Shown here one piece after another: positions 12,772 through 22,788 of a stretch of 64,000 bases of DNA. Each line of letters begins with the position of its first letter. The stretch's first letter is position 1. The translations under genes were made by a program, and so were the position numbers. Origin of the DNA: Aspergillus flavus (taxonomy: Eukaryota; Ascomycota; Eurotiomycetes; Eurotiales; Aspergillaceae); the NCBI RefSeq assembly GCF_009017415.1, contig NC_092405.1, positions 2,170,001-2,234,000 on the forward strand, written 5' to 3'. Below the pieces are notes generated by a model. That model saw only the letters and a list, made by a program, of their open reading frames with translations, did not search any database and was not told the DNA's origin.

Positions 12772-13609
12772 TCTTCCTTACCTTGATTGTATGAAAGGGC
12801 AAAGCTTTGATAAAAGAAAGTAAGGGGGTGCTTATACTCTGGTGGCTCTGGTCGTTGGCAAGACCTGTTGTTCTGGCTCTAATTTCGCTGTTTTCAACGT
12901 TCTGGTTATGATGATCAGTGTTTTAGTGAATAGTGTGTTGGTTGCTGTGGTAAAAGCATTCTGCTTGTGAGTATAGAAATCTAAAAGTGCTAGTTGTCAC
13001 CGCCTAAGAAGCTGATATATGTCATTCTTTGGTGTTACTTGTATGGATGGACTTCAACATCAAATGCTGCTGGTACAATGAGTAAAACTTCCCAGGTTGA
13101 TATAGATAAGATAGAAGTAACCTTAAAGGGCAGACCTTTTCAGCTTTACTATACCCTTATCCTTTTATAGATCTTGATCGCCTGTGCTGGAGAGGACCGT
13201 ATTGTAGATGCAGGGAATAGGGAGTGAATGTTTATGGTGGTTATAATCCATGAACATAATTATGCTTGCAGACAAAGAACTAATTTGTGACTAACTTGCT
13301 GAAAGGATATTATCCACACAGTTTTCCATGCAATCTGAAAACAAACTATATAGGAACTAAGGCATCTATGATCTACGCCGTCATGTGGCCGATCACCAAA
13401 TCTCACCATCACATGATTCATTCCCCGCATCTATATAAGACACTCTGCTAGCTCCATCCTAGTTCTTTTCTTTTCCTTTCTCGCGCTCCCTAGAGTCGAC
13501 TAAGTCTCGCTACGTGAATCTACTCCGCATAGGTGGATTTATGTAGGCGAAAGCCAGCTCCCAGGAATCCTGCACCTTCTCAACAGTCTGTAAGCTTTCA
13601 TTTTCGTTA
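12772..13609. other. Intergenic with promoter of the BTB gene
   Basis: AT-rich sequence. Near 13430-13440 there is a CTATATAAGA TATA-like element, followed at about 13462-13485 by a CT-rich run (CTTTTCTTTTCC type). This is the usual arrangement just upstream of a fungal transcription start, about 130-150 bases before the ATG at 13610. Confidence 0.5.
13430..13485 (+). promoter_or_regulatory. TATA-like box and CT-rich block
   Basis: CTATATAAGA is followed about 30 bases later by a pyrimidine-rich block. Spacing and order match a core promoter for the plus-strand BTB gene that starts at 13610. This is inferred from motif and position only. Confidence 0.45.
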
Positions 13610-14941
13610 ATGAAGGCTGTCGATTACGAGGAGGATCTTGTCTCGGGAAGGCTTCCAGGACTCTCTGTTTCATGCAGTGTGTATGAGTCGGTAGCGTCAT
13701 TCGTTTATATTAACCAGCTCGTTCGATCCTTTCCTTTCGTTTGGCTTCTTCTGTCAATCTTTTGTCTCTACGTCTGGATGTCTCTTGTGTCATTCCTGGC
13801 CAAGTTCATGGGCATGGACGATAGGCTGAAAACCGCTAATCGCTCGTTCACTCGAAGCGATCGAGTCGGCAAGCCTAGAAGGTCGCCAAGGAAGACACAT
13901 AGGCATGTGAAGGCGAAGAAAATGCAAGAGAAGGTGGAAAGTCAGTCACCGGCTAAGTGAGTAACTCATATAATCTCTTGTTCCCAAGAATCCTATCCCG
14001 TGCTGTAGAGTGCCTCTTGTGCTCTAGCACAACGAGATAGAAGAATTTAAGCTGATCGTAGATGATTTCTATAGTCCCCTCACGAGCCCTATAGTCACCA
14101 TGATCGTTAGTCACGAACAACGTGTCTTCGTAGCTCATGAGGAAATCCTGTGCCGCTCGCCTTTATTCCGGTCTCTACTCAAAGACGAGTTTGTCGGGGA
14201 CAGCACGAATAAGGCAGTGGCTCTGCCAGATGAGTATGTCCTCAAACCAAGAATAGCACCGACACCAGTACAAGGACATATCCCTAACATATCCCAGAGA
14301 GCCAGAAGTTTTATCCTGCGTTCTCGAATTCTTGTACAAGGGAGATTATTTCCCGCGCCTGATCCGTAACAAGGACACCGGTTCATGGGAACTCGAGAAC
14401 AGCCAGAATGCCACCACCCACACCGGTGGCCGCGGGTCGAGCGAAGCGACTATGTTCCACTCCGCTGTAGGCGATATCGTCCTCAGGGACACGGTCGTGT
14501 ACTGTGCAGCTGAGAAGTATGGACTGGAGGGGCTCAAAAGCCTTGCTATTCGCAAGCAGGGTCTTCAGAGCGGAATCCCCATCGATGTGATTCTACGATC
14601 CGCTCGGTATGCCTACGACAACACGCCGGACTCGGAGTATCGACTGCGCTCTCATTACTTGGCTATGATCATTCGGACCCGACAGATTTTCAAGACTAGT
14701 GGAACCATGCAGTATGAGATGGAGATGGGTCATAAATTGTTTTTCGATCTGTTTGTTGCTATGTGTAACCACATGGATGATCTTGAGGAGATGAGGTTAG
14801 TCTTCTTCAATTCCGACTTATTTTGGACCTGAATATGCGCTTACATTATGCTACAGTAACAACGAATCGCCTAAGATGGCCTAACGATTGCACAGCGAGC
14901 ATGACGATATGTACAGAAAATCATTGGAAAAAAGATTCTGA
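13610..14941 (+). CDS. BTB/POZ-domain protein with N-terminal hydrophobic extension
   Basis: Proposed exons are 13610-13956, 14075-14233, 14298-14795 and 14896-14941 (349 residues). Introns have donors GTGAGT, GTATGT and GTTAGT, with CTAAC branch sites in the second and third. The BTB core spans the second and third exons. It contains NPLTSPIVTMIV, VFVAHEEILCRSPLFRSLL, DEEPEVLSCVLEFLYKGDYF and ILRDTVVYCAAEKYGLEGL, as in a common Aspergillus BTB family that may serve as cullin-3 adaptors. Those relatives usually begin just before a basic KK-QEKVESQSP-type stretch, also present here. The first ~65 residues, including a membrane-like segment (FPFVWLLLSIFCLYVWMSL), are unusual. The real start may be the Met at 13808 or 13814. 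An alternative last exon at 14857-14884 also closes in frame (343 residues, ending NNESPKMA). Confidence 0.7.
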
Positions 14942-15561
14942 TCTTCATATAAAGGAACCGAACGAGACTGCTTGTTCAAAGATGAATCGGTTTCATTCCT
15001 TGATCCATGCTGATTCTTCACTTCTTCGAGGTTGGCCTACCGTATTATTTCGCTATGGTTTTAGGAACCATATCAATATATATTTAATGAACTTTGAGGC
15101 ACGATTTGTTTGTTTCGGCGCCACTCCTTGGTTTCAATCGTCGCTCTCTTTAATCGCGTGAATTTGTCTGTCCCAGTTCGTTTAGTATCTAGGATGCATG
15201 GTTGATGTCGGAAGTAGAATGATCTAAGCTAGGAATTAAGAGATTAGGCCGCCTCATTTTACAAGCCCGTGATACAGAATCATGTGGTTATATCATTAGA
15301 GCACCTATTAAGATTTCCTATTAATACACCATAAACAACTATCGACACTACCTTTTCGCTTCAGACACAAGAAAGTTGACATACAACGGAGACGCTTGCT
15401 CGCTTGCTCACACACAAACCTTAACACACTCGCATAACAACACGGAGCGACATTAGAAGCCCACAAAAAGAAAGGAAAGGACGAGAAAGTCTCACAGACC
15501 ACCAAGACACCGTGCATAGAATTAGGTAAGACTGAGAGTTTGCGTTTGCGATAGGGCGCTA
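14942..15561. other. Intergenic between convergent genes
   Basis: This is the 3' flank of the BTB gene and of the zf-PARP gene that ends at 15562. It is AT-rich, and no gene is supported. Confidence 0.55.
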
Positions 15562-16944
15562 TTAAGCAGTCTTCTTCCGCCGGCCTCGCTTCGGCTTCTC
15601 CTCAGCAGGCTTTTCCTCAGCAGGCTCTTCTACAACAGGCTCCGCTTCCTCGTCTTTCGCAATAGACTTCCGCTGGCGCCTCGTAGTCGGCTTAGCAGCT
15701 TTGGCAGGGGCTTCGGGGGACTTCTTGTCCTCGGTGTCATTCTTCGAGGCACGGCCCCTCCTGATTGCCTTAGGTTTTGCTGGAGTTGCCGTCTCGTCGT
15801 CTGCTTCTTCCTTCGTCGTCTTGTCGCCTTCAGAGGCTCGCTTTCCACGTGCGCCTCTCTTGGGCTTCTTGGTTTCCGGTGTCTCTTCAGCCTCGTCCTT
15901 GATTGACTGACGGCCACGCTTCTTGGTCTTTGGCTCAGGAGACTTTTCTTCAGCCTCTCTCTCCTGTATACATGGTTTAGAAACATTGTACATGGGTTTC
16001 ATGGTAATGATGGTGGAACAAACCTCAGGGGCAGCCGCCTTCTTCTTTGATCCACGCACGCGGAAGCCATTCTTACCAGGACGGTTCATTTCAACATCCT
16101 ATATGCGTCAGCACCTGTAATCGAGAACACAGCATTGAGTCCCGAAAATAACAATCGGGAGGGAAGAGTCATAAGGAAAAGGGAATTGCATACCCCCTTC
16201 CATTCATCGTCATCGACATGGCCCTGCTCCAGCGCCTTCTTGACCTTCTCCTGATTTTCGGGAGTAAGATCTTCGAAGCCATCTAGCTGTTCGTAATCCT
16301 TCTCGTCACCATCCCCAAGATTTTCATTGAGACTAGCAATGATTCTGGGTGTTACACAGCCCCTTTTAGAAGCGTCAGTTTGGTATTTCTGATAGGTCTA
16401 ATCATTTAGATAGGAGCTCACCAATGTCTCCAGAAAAATGCCTGGATGCGCTCGGTGTCAACCCAGGTGCCAAGACGGAGCTCGCCTTTGGCGATTTTGA
16501 CCTTCTCGTCTTTGCATTCTTTGTTTTGACAGCCGGCTCTGCCGGTGGAGGCTTGCTCTGTTTCAGGGTTAGGATCCTGCTCTATGTATGGAACTGACCA
16601 GAGCTAAGCAGCATCCATATATAATAAATGTATAGCTGTAGCAATAAAGGTCGGGAAACGAAGAATGAGAGAATGATAGAGGGGGATATGGGTAGAAGAA
16701 AAAGAAAAGATACAGGAAAAGGAACTGTGCGACATCTGGCTTGTTGCAAGTAGGCACCCAGCGGCTGATTGACATGGCTGGGAACACAACCGCAACCCAT
16801 GGACGACAGCAAATAGATCCAATATCACACTGAATAGGCTCTATCACATCATCACAGAAATGATAGTGATATACCACCAAAATCTTTGCCTGAATACAAG
16901 ACGGAAGATGTGTAAAGTCACTCACCCAAGCGATAAGATGGCAT
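15562..16944 (-). CDS. PARP-type zinc-finger protein with AT-hook-like basic tail
   Basis: Five exons give 266 residues: 16944-16926, 16557-16422, 16362-16194, 16098-16024 and 15963-15562. The N-terminus MPSYRLEQASTGRAGC carries the PARP zinc finger. Likely zinc ligands are C16, C21, H51 and C54, with the typical KGELRLGTWV and FFWRHWGC motifs. A short conserved GFEDLTPENQEKVKKAL segment follows. The rest is Lys/Arg/Glu-rich with several GR/RGR cores (KKRGRQS, KRGARGKR, RRGRASK, KPKRGRRKK) that resemble AT-hooks. There is no PARP catalytic domain, so it probably binds DNA or chromatin in the nucleus without making poly-ADP-ribose. Intron 1 is long (368 nt). The 60 nt intron at 15964-16023 has no stop, so its retention would add 20 residues. 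Confidence 0.88.
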
Positions 16945-17683
16945 GTTAAAAACTAGCGACGCGGCTGTTTTTCTTTGATCTGCAATGCGAAAGAAGCGCT
17001 AAAAGGTCGCAATATTATTCAAGGATGCCAGATTTTAGATAGATAACTAATAGCGATATCGAACCCTATTAGGTTATCATAGAAACAGAAGAGAGTCAGT
17101 GGGGAGAAGATTTGCAAGAGGGAAAGAGAAGGAGGATGAAGGGAGGAGAGAAGAAGCCGACAAAAGAGAGAGCAACGGAACACGCCACCGACCAAACCCG
17201 CAGCTCTCTCTACGTTTGTCTCAAGCCAACTCCTCTTTTTTCCCTAAGATTTCATTATTTAATTTCTTCTTAGTTTTCCTTGGTCAGGTTCCTCGTCCTT
17301 ATGATCAACAATCACAACATGCTTAATTGTCTTTTCTGGTTTTGGGTCTTTTCTGCCTGTTAATCCAGTTTATGACTGCTAGGTGCGATATAGTCGGCGG
17401 CTCATTCCTATACTCTCGAGTAAAGCATATATATGTCTGTCTTTTAGATCACACTAGTTGCCCGGCAATATTCGTTACAACTATTGGTAATGGCATATGG
17501 AATTAGAATAGCGCTCATATCCCAGCAACTGTTGGTTTTGTCTCCTGTCTCCTACCCAAATTCCAAGCGACAGCCGCAGTGTTGATAAGAATGCGAAAGA
17601 GCACCCAATACTAATACCCACGACCTTAGATGAGCACTGATCAACTAAACTAGAGTTTGAGCAAAGTGCAGCATCAAAGGAAC
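16945..17683. other. Intergenic between two minus-strand genes
   Basis: The left part is the promoter of the zf-PARP gene, purine-rich on the plus strand around 17090-17180. The right part is the 3' flank of the UBE2O-like gene. No ORF here was accepted. Confidence 0.55.
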
Positions 17684-20600
17684 TCAAGGCCTCTCGAAAG
17701 AATTGGCAGCTAATTCAATCTTCTCCAGTGTAGTAATATGCTTTCGTAACATCACAACTGCTCCCAGACTGAGACGAGACACAAAGGCCGATGCCGCATG
17801 CTCCTCACTCAACTTTCCACCTGCTGGTGTGCGGTTGTGATGTTCAATCATGCTAAGAGCTTCGTCAATAGCCCGGCGCAGTAGCCGTGGGCGGATACAA
17901 GTATCGTTGTGCTCCTGCTGGGGGCCTGCGAAATAATGCCAAGCTAGAACATCCTCTAAGCCAGCGATAGGGTTTTCAAGGGCATGTTGAATAAACTTTC
18001 GCGTTAGTAGGAAGGCTTTCTCCGTGTATTGGGTCGACTCGACGCGCCTGTCTTCCTCCGCAGCAAGTGTTTCGTAGCCAGCCTCATCTTGGTCAGGTTA
18101 GTACTTGCGCAAGCCCCCTGGCGAAGGTCAATACGTACTGTAGAATGGCATTTTTACCAACACGAGACCCATGATTGAAACCAAGATCTGCAAGACCGTC
18201 GAATTGGTGGGAGACCAACTTTCCGTGGGATTTTTCCCAGGCCATGTTCCTAGGAGACTTAAGCAGATATTGCCATTTTCTCCCAGGTTCGGATTGATCA
18301 TCCCATTCCTGTCCGTCCACGAGTGGAAATAGGCTGCTGGAGGACGAGTAGGATACTCATCAGGGAAGTGAAAGTCAATCACAAACGGCGCATGCTCATA
18401 TGGTGTTCCTTGGGGTCCGATTATCAGAACCCGCAATAGGTCCATTCTAGACTCCCATGTCCGCGCGAAAATTCCAGTTGGTAAGGAGGACTGGAGAATT
18501 TCGAATTCTTTTTGTATACGCTTGATACGCAATCCAGGAGCTTCGATCGGAACCGTAGAAAAGAAATGGTGGTCAGAAGGGGGTGAGCTTTCTAACAGAG
18601 AGAAACTGGGAGGACATGACGGTGGCAAGGCCAATGAGACCATAAGTAATCTATTGTCCACCCGAGAGTCTTCAGCTCCGGCCTCATCAGTACCAGACTG
18701 TTCCATCTCGTCATGATCGAGCTTCTCGGGAGGATTGATAATTGACAATGCGGGGGCCATGAGCCTATCGGTATCATCGCTATTATTTTCCACGTCCTCA
18801 AAGTCCTCATCGTCAAGCTCGGATTCTCCTTCAGTCGTCCAGTCATCATCCCCACTATCGTTATCAAGACGCTCGCCGCCCTCATATTCAATTGTCTGAG
18901 TGGATGGGAGGTCGTCTGGTTGTACGAAACGACCGATATCCGCGAGGCTAAGCAGTTCGAATGGCGGGAGTGACACAGGCGGGATTGCATTATCATCGTC
19001 AATTACCATCATGATTCTCTCCCATGGCACGTGAATATCATGAACATTATCGGCGCCTACAGTTCGAACGGTGGTGGTGCCCTCAGTATCTATTGAAATG
19101 ATCTTGCCAATGAAGTTCGTCCGCAATTTGACGTTAAATTCTTCGTGATGTAAGCTGTATCTGGAAGGTACAGGCGATGTGTCAATTTCGGTAGTCCTTT
19201 TGAACCATTCAGAGTTCACAATAGATAACTTCATGGACTCAAGGTATGAAATTGTCGCAGAGAAAGTGATAGGGGAGAGGGAGCTCAGCCGACAAGGGCC
19301 AGCGGCCCTAGTCGGCTCACTGTTAATTGCCGGCATTGATGTCCGGTGAACCATCCCTGGTGCCAGAAGTACTAGGTCATTTAGTGCCCTTTGCATGCTA
19401 GAATATGCGTAAAGCTCATAGATGGAGACTTCCGTGACGGCATCGCTAAGTTCACCTAGAAAGGATCCAGGAACCAACATGTTTCCCCGATGTGTCATTT
19501 TGATATTTGGATCCTTATACCAGCGGACCAATGCTATCCTTTCCCGGCTATCCACATTTTGAACCACCCCGACTCTCCTAGCATGCAATGTCTCCTTCAT
19601 ACGGTGCCCGAAGGGCCCCGTATGGTTCTTGCAGGATTCTCGGATAGTCTCAATACCATCTTTCAAGACAACTACATTTCCAGGCCAGACTTCATCCTCA
19701 ACGCCAAAGAATTTGTGCAGAGAAGTGGCTGCTTCGGTGGTGGTAGTCCCATCTTGCCACTGAACAGTGGCCTCTGTTTTCATGGAAGTAACACGGAGGA
19801 TGTTTATATCGTAGCCAAATGTTTGGTCAGCGGGCAGATGCTGATACGAAGGATACCTGGCAGCTGCAGATATCGAATCCCGGAAACGCACCCTATCCCC
19901 GATGTTAAGCCAGGTATCTGAATGAACAGGTTTTGTATTTGGGTTCCCCTGGGGAGCCTGCCCAAAATCGCATACCACTGCGTTTCCAAGGAGAGTAGAT
20001 GCTCTTATCACATCGATGTTTGTGCCATTATGGGATGTGCCAGCGGCAAAAACATTTGGACAGAGCCAGTCAACTTGAATATCCATGGCCGGCGTAGCTA
20101 GGACATAGCCGTCTGGCTGTGAGATCGAGGCTGCACTAGAGGACAAGTCGCCTCTGCTCAGATTGTTCCTGGCCGTAAAGGAAAATTGGCCAGGGAACAA
20201 GAAAGTTGATTCCGTGGACCAAATTGTGCCACCATTGGCCAAGGGGTAAGATCGTGTAGCACTCATGTTGCTGGGCAATGCCACGAGACTTTCGGTTTCG
20301 AATGAAAAAGGAATTTCCAGGGCACTAGGATCGAGGGGCGATACAACACTTTGATTTGGAAGCAGCAGTATGGCATCACGATCAATGCCATGGATGATTC
20401 CTAGCTTCTGCCGGTAGACTATATAATCTCCTTCAGAAAATTCTTCGTATTTCTTGAGTTCTCCTACCGGAATCTCATGCAGAAGCGGAGGATTTGTGGC
20501 ATCATTCTCAGTTGCTAGACTGCCTTCACGCTTAATGGCCTTTTCGCTAAACTTGAGAGAGCCATACTCTCCAGTCTCGGGGTCGAGTGCTCGATAAGCA

Positions 20601-21270
20601 ATAGGCTCAAGGCTACATGTTGCAGCGGTACTAATGACCGTACCGCTGATCGTATCATCTTGGTACCGCTTGACAGTGTCGCCAAGGTCAAAAGTGCGGT
20701 TGATCAGCTCAAGATCGCTCTCATGTATGAGGGAGCTTCCCTGGGAGGGCTCTGCGAAGCTGACAAAAACATACCCCTTCGGAGGCTAATGCGAGAATTA
20801 ACTTTCAGTAAGAGAGAGTTGACCGTTGAGTTGTGGTTACATACTACTCCAGTTTCCAGGAATACCTCCAAGTCCTTCTGAGGAACGGAGGTATAAGAAA
20901 GGATCAAGCATTCACCCAAGTCCAGGGGTTCATCGTTATCAGCCTTGGACAGGTCAATTTAGCAACTGCTTAATCGTCCCAACCGCCGGAGAAAGGACAG
21001 AGATAACATACATCATGGTCTGTTATCTGTACATGAACATTTAGCCAAAATAAACCGATATCTATGAAACGGCGTTACCTACGCAAATATGTCCCACCAA
21101 AGTAGGGTTGGACTTTAAATAGCATGCATCGTCGATGTCAAACTGTGGATAATATATCAATTACTTGAAGAATCGGGCAGCGTAATCATAATTTCGATGC
21201 TACCAACCTTCACATCCTTCTTACCCCCTGTCCTAGTTGCTTCGTTAGTAAGTGCTGATCTTACGTCCAT
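17684..21270 (-). CDS. UBE2O-type giant E2 ubiquitin-conjugating enzyme
   Basis: The main exon, 20785-18139, is followed by a last exon 18087-17684 (intron 51 nt, branch CTAAC). Upstream exons are 20943-20845 and 21142-21083, and a tentative two-codon first exon lies at 21270-21265, giving about 1071 residues. The C-terminal UBC fold is clear: FPDEYPTRPPAAYF, then NPNLGENGNICLSLLGTW with the catalytic Cys near residue 896, then [26 protein letters not shown]. The N-terminal two thirds contain SH3-like beta repeats (DLGDTVKRYQDDTISGTVI, SEGDYIVYRQKLGIIHGI), as in UBE2O, and an acidic stretch. UBE2O works as a combined E2/E3 that ubiquitinates basic orphan proteins in animals. The fungal role is less known. 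The first exon is the weakest part of the model. It shares an upstream region with the PRKRIP1 gene. Confidence 0.88.
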
Positions 21271-22032
21271 TGCGCGATAAGACGCGGGGTTTGCGCGGAG
21301 GTGATGACGCTGTTAGATGAGTATAGTCGTACTAGTAGTACCCCAAAGGGGGTGAAGCATCCCTTAACAAAGGAGCAAGAGACGAGTGAGTGAAAAGAAC
21401 TAGGAAAAGGAGCAAATTGTACGAGAAAGAGTGATTAGTGCATGGTATAGATTCTAGATAAGTCGCCTAGACGGCGGTCACATGCGCTACTAAGGCCAGT
21501 GACAAAACCGTCGTCTTACTACCCCATTTCAATTCATTCACTTAATTTTATTCTAAGGCTATACTCCGTATTTTGAGTGACAATAGTAAGCAAGACTAAC
21601 CCCAAAAGATCCCATTGTCATACATGGATAGAACAGCCAAGAAGCTAAATGAGTGATTGAACATTGAAGAATCAAGACATGTCACAAAATGATAAGGGGT
21701 TAAACACCCCACGCCTTCACCGCTCTAGATTGATTTAGTTTCAGTAAGTTTATCCGAGGACCTGAGCATCAACTTTTCTCCAGCCCTGAGTCTTTAGACA
21801 ACTCCGTCTACTCGTGATTGGCCCGGGTGTTAAACAAAAACAAACGTCATCAAATTTGCGCCGATTAAATCAAAATTTCCCACCTTACTACCTCAATATT
21901 TCGAGGGGCGCGAACAACCAAATTCAACAAGTGAATCACGTCAGATCTTGCGCCTGCCAGTTCACGCTTTGCGTAGATCACCACCAGATTACTTTATAAT
22001 TACCCGCGTAAGGCAAACGCAAAGTCTCAAAA
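21271..22032. promoter_or_regulatory. Divergent promoter region, UBE2O-type / PRKRIP1
   Basis: A 762-base region between two genes transcribed away from each other, with no ORF of interest. It is AT-rich around 21540-21900. It should hold both promoters, but I cannot assign specific sites. Confidence 0.5.
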
Positions 22033-22623
22033 ATGTCCGAACCAGGCCCGGAATCGATCCCTACAAGCGCCGATCCGCGTAGCAAGCGGCCCGTCAAACG
22101 TCGTGCTGTCACAGCGCAGTCGGAGCAAGCTTCCCAGATCGAATCTCTCTTTCGCGACCCCGCGAAGGAGATTAAGCTCCCCGATTCTTCCAAGCCACGA
22201 TCATCAGGGTCATTGCCTCCGCCACCGGAAATTGTGGCGAATGTCCAGGGTTCTTCTGCTGGTGCCGGTTCAGGAGAATTCCACGTTTATAAGGCCAGTC
22301 GCAGGAGGGAATATGAGCGCCTGCGCATGATGGAAACCGATGTCAGCAGGGAGAAGGAGGATAAAGATTGGGAGAAACAACGAGAGGAGGCAAGGCGGAG
22401 GGATGAAGAAAAGACGGAAAAGAACCGAAAAAGAAGGGAAAAGAGGAACGCGGCAAAGAATAAAAAGAAAGGTGCTGGTAGCAATGGTAAGGGACCTGAC
22501 AACATGGCGGTTGATGGGCCGACGAAAGGGGCACTCGACGGGGATAAGAATGAGGACCAAAACTGGCTAGCAGATGCCGTCGAACATGCGGAAACACCAG
22601 GAGTGATAATTCACGAAGATTGA
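22033..22623 (+). CDS. PRKRIP1 homologue (DUF1168), spliceosome-associated
   Basis: An intact intronless 196-codon gene. The signature VQGSSAGAGSGEFHVYKASR (about residues 72-91) followed by RREYERLRMME is diagnostic of the PRKRIP1/DUF1168 family. A long charged helix follows (EDKDWEKQREEARRRDEEKT, then KNRKRREKRNAAKNKKK). In humans this protein is a component of the catalytic spliceosome and binds double-stranded RNA, with the long helix bridging U2 and U6. The same nuclear role is likely here. The start is fixed by the ATG in AAAATGTCC near the end of the divergent promoter and by the family's usual short N-terminus. Confidence 0.9.
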   Translation: MSEPGPESIPTSADPRSKRPVKRRAVTAQSEQASQIESLFRDPAKEIKLPDSSKPRSSGSLPPPPEIVANVQGSSAGAGSGEFHVYKASRRREYERLRMMETDVSREKEDKDWEKQREEARRRDEEKTEKNRKRREKRNAAKNKKKGAGSNGKGPDNMAVDGPTKGALDGDKNEDQNWLADAVEHAETPGVIIHED

Positions 22624-22788
22624 GATTACGGTTGCAACTGAAACTGTAGTCAGGATATTACCAGATCACTGTCACTTTGACGTGTACGATATAAAGATAC
22701 CCGTGTAATTTTTAGTCTAGGATATTCGTACAATATCAAGAGGTAATCGTGCAGCATTATGTACGCATTTTTAAACCAGTTACTACTC

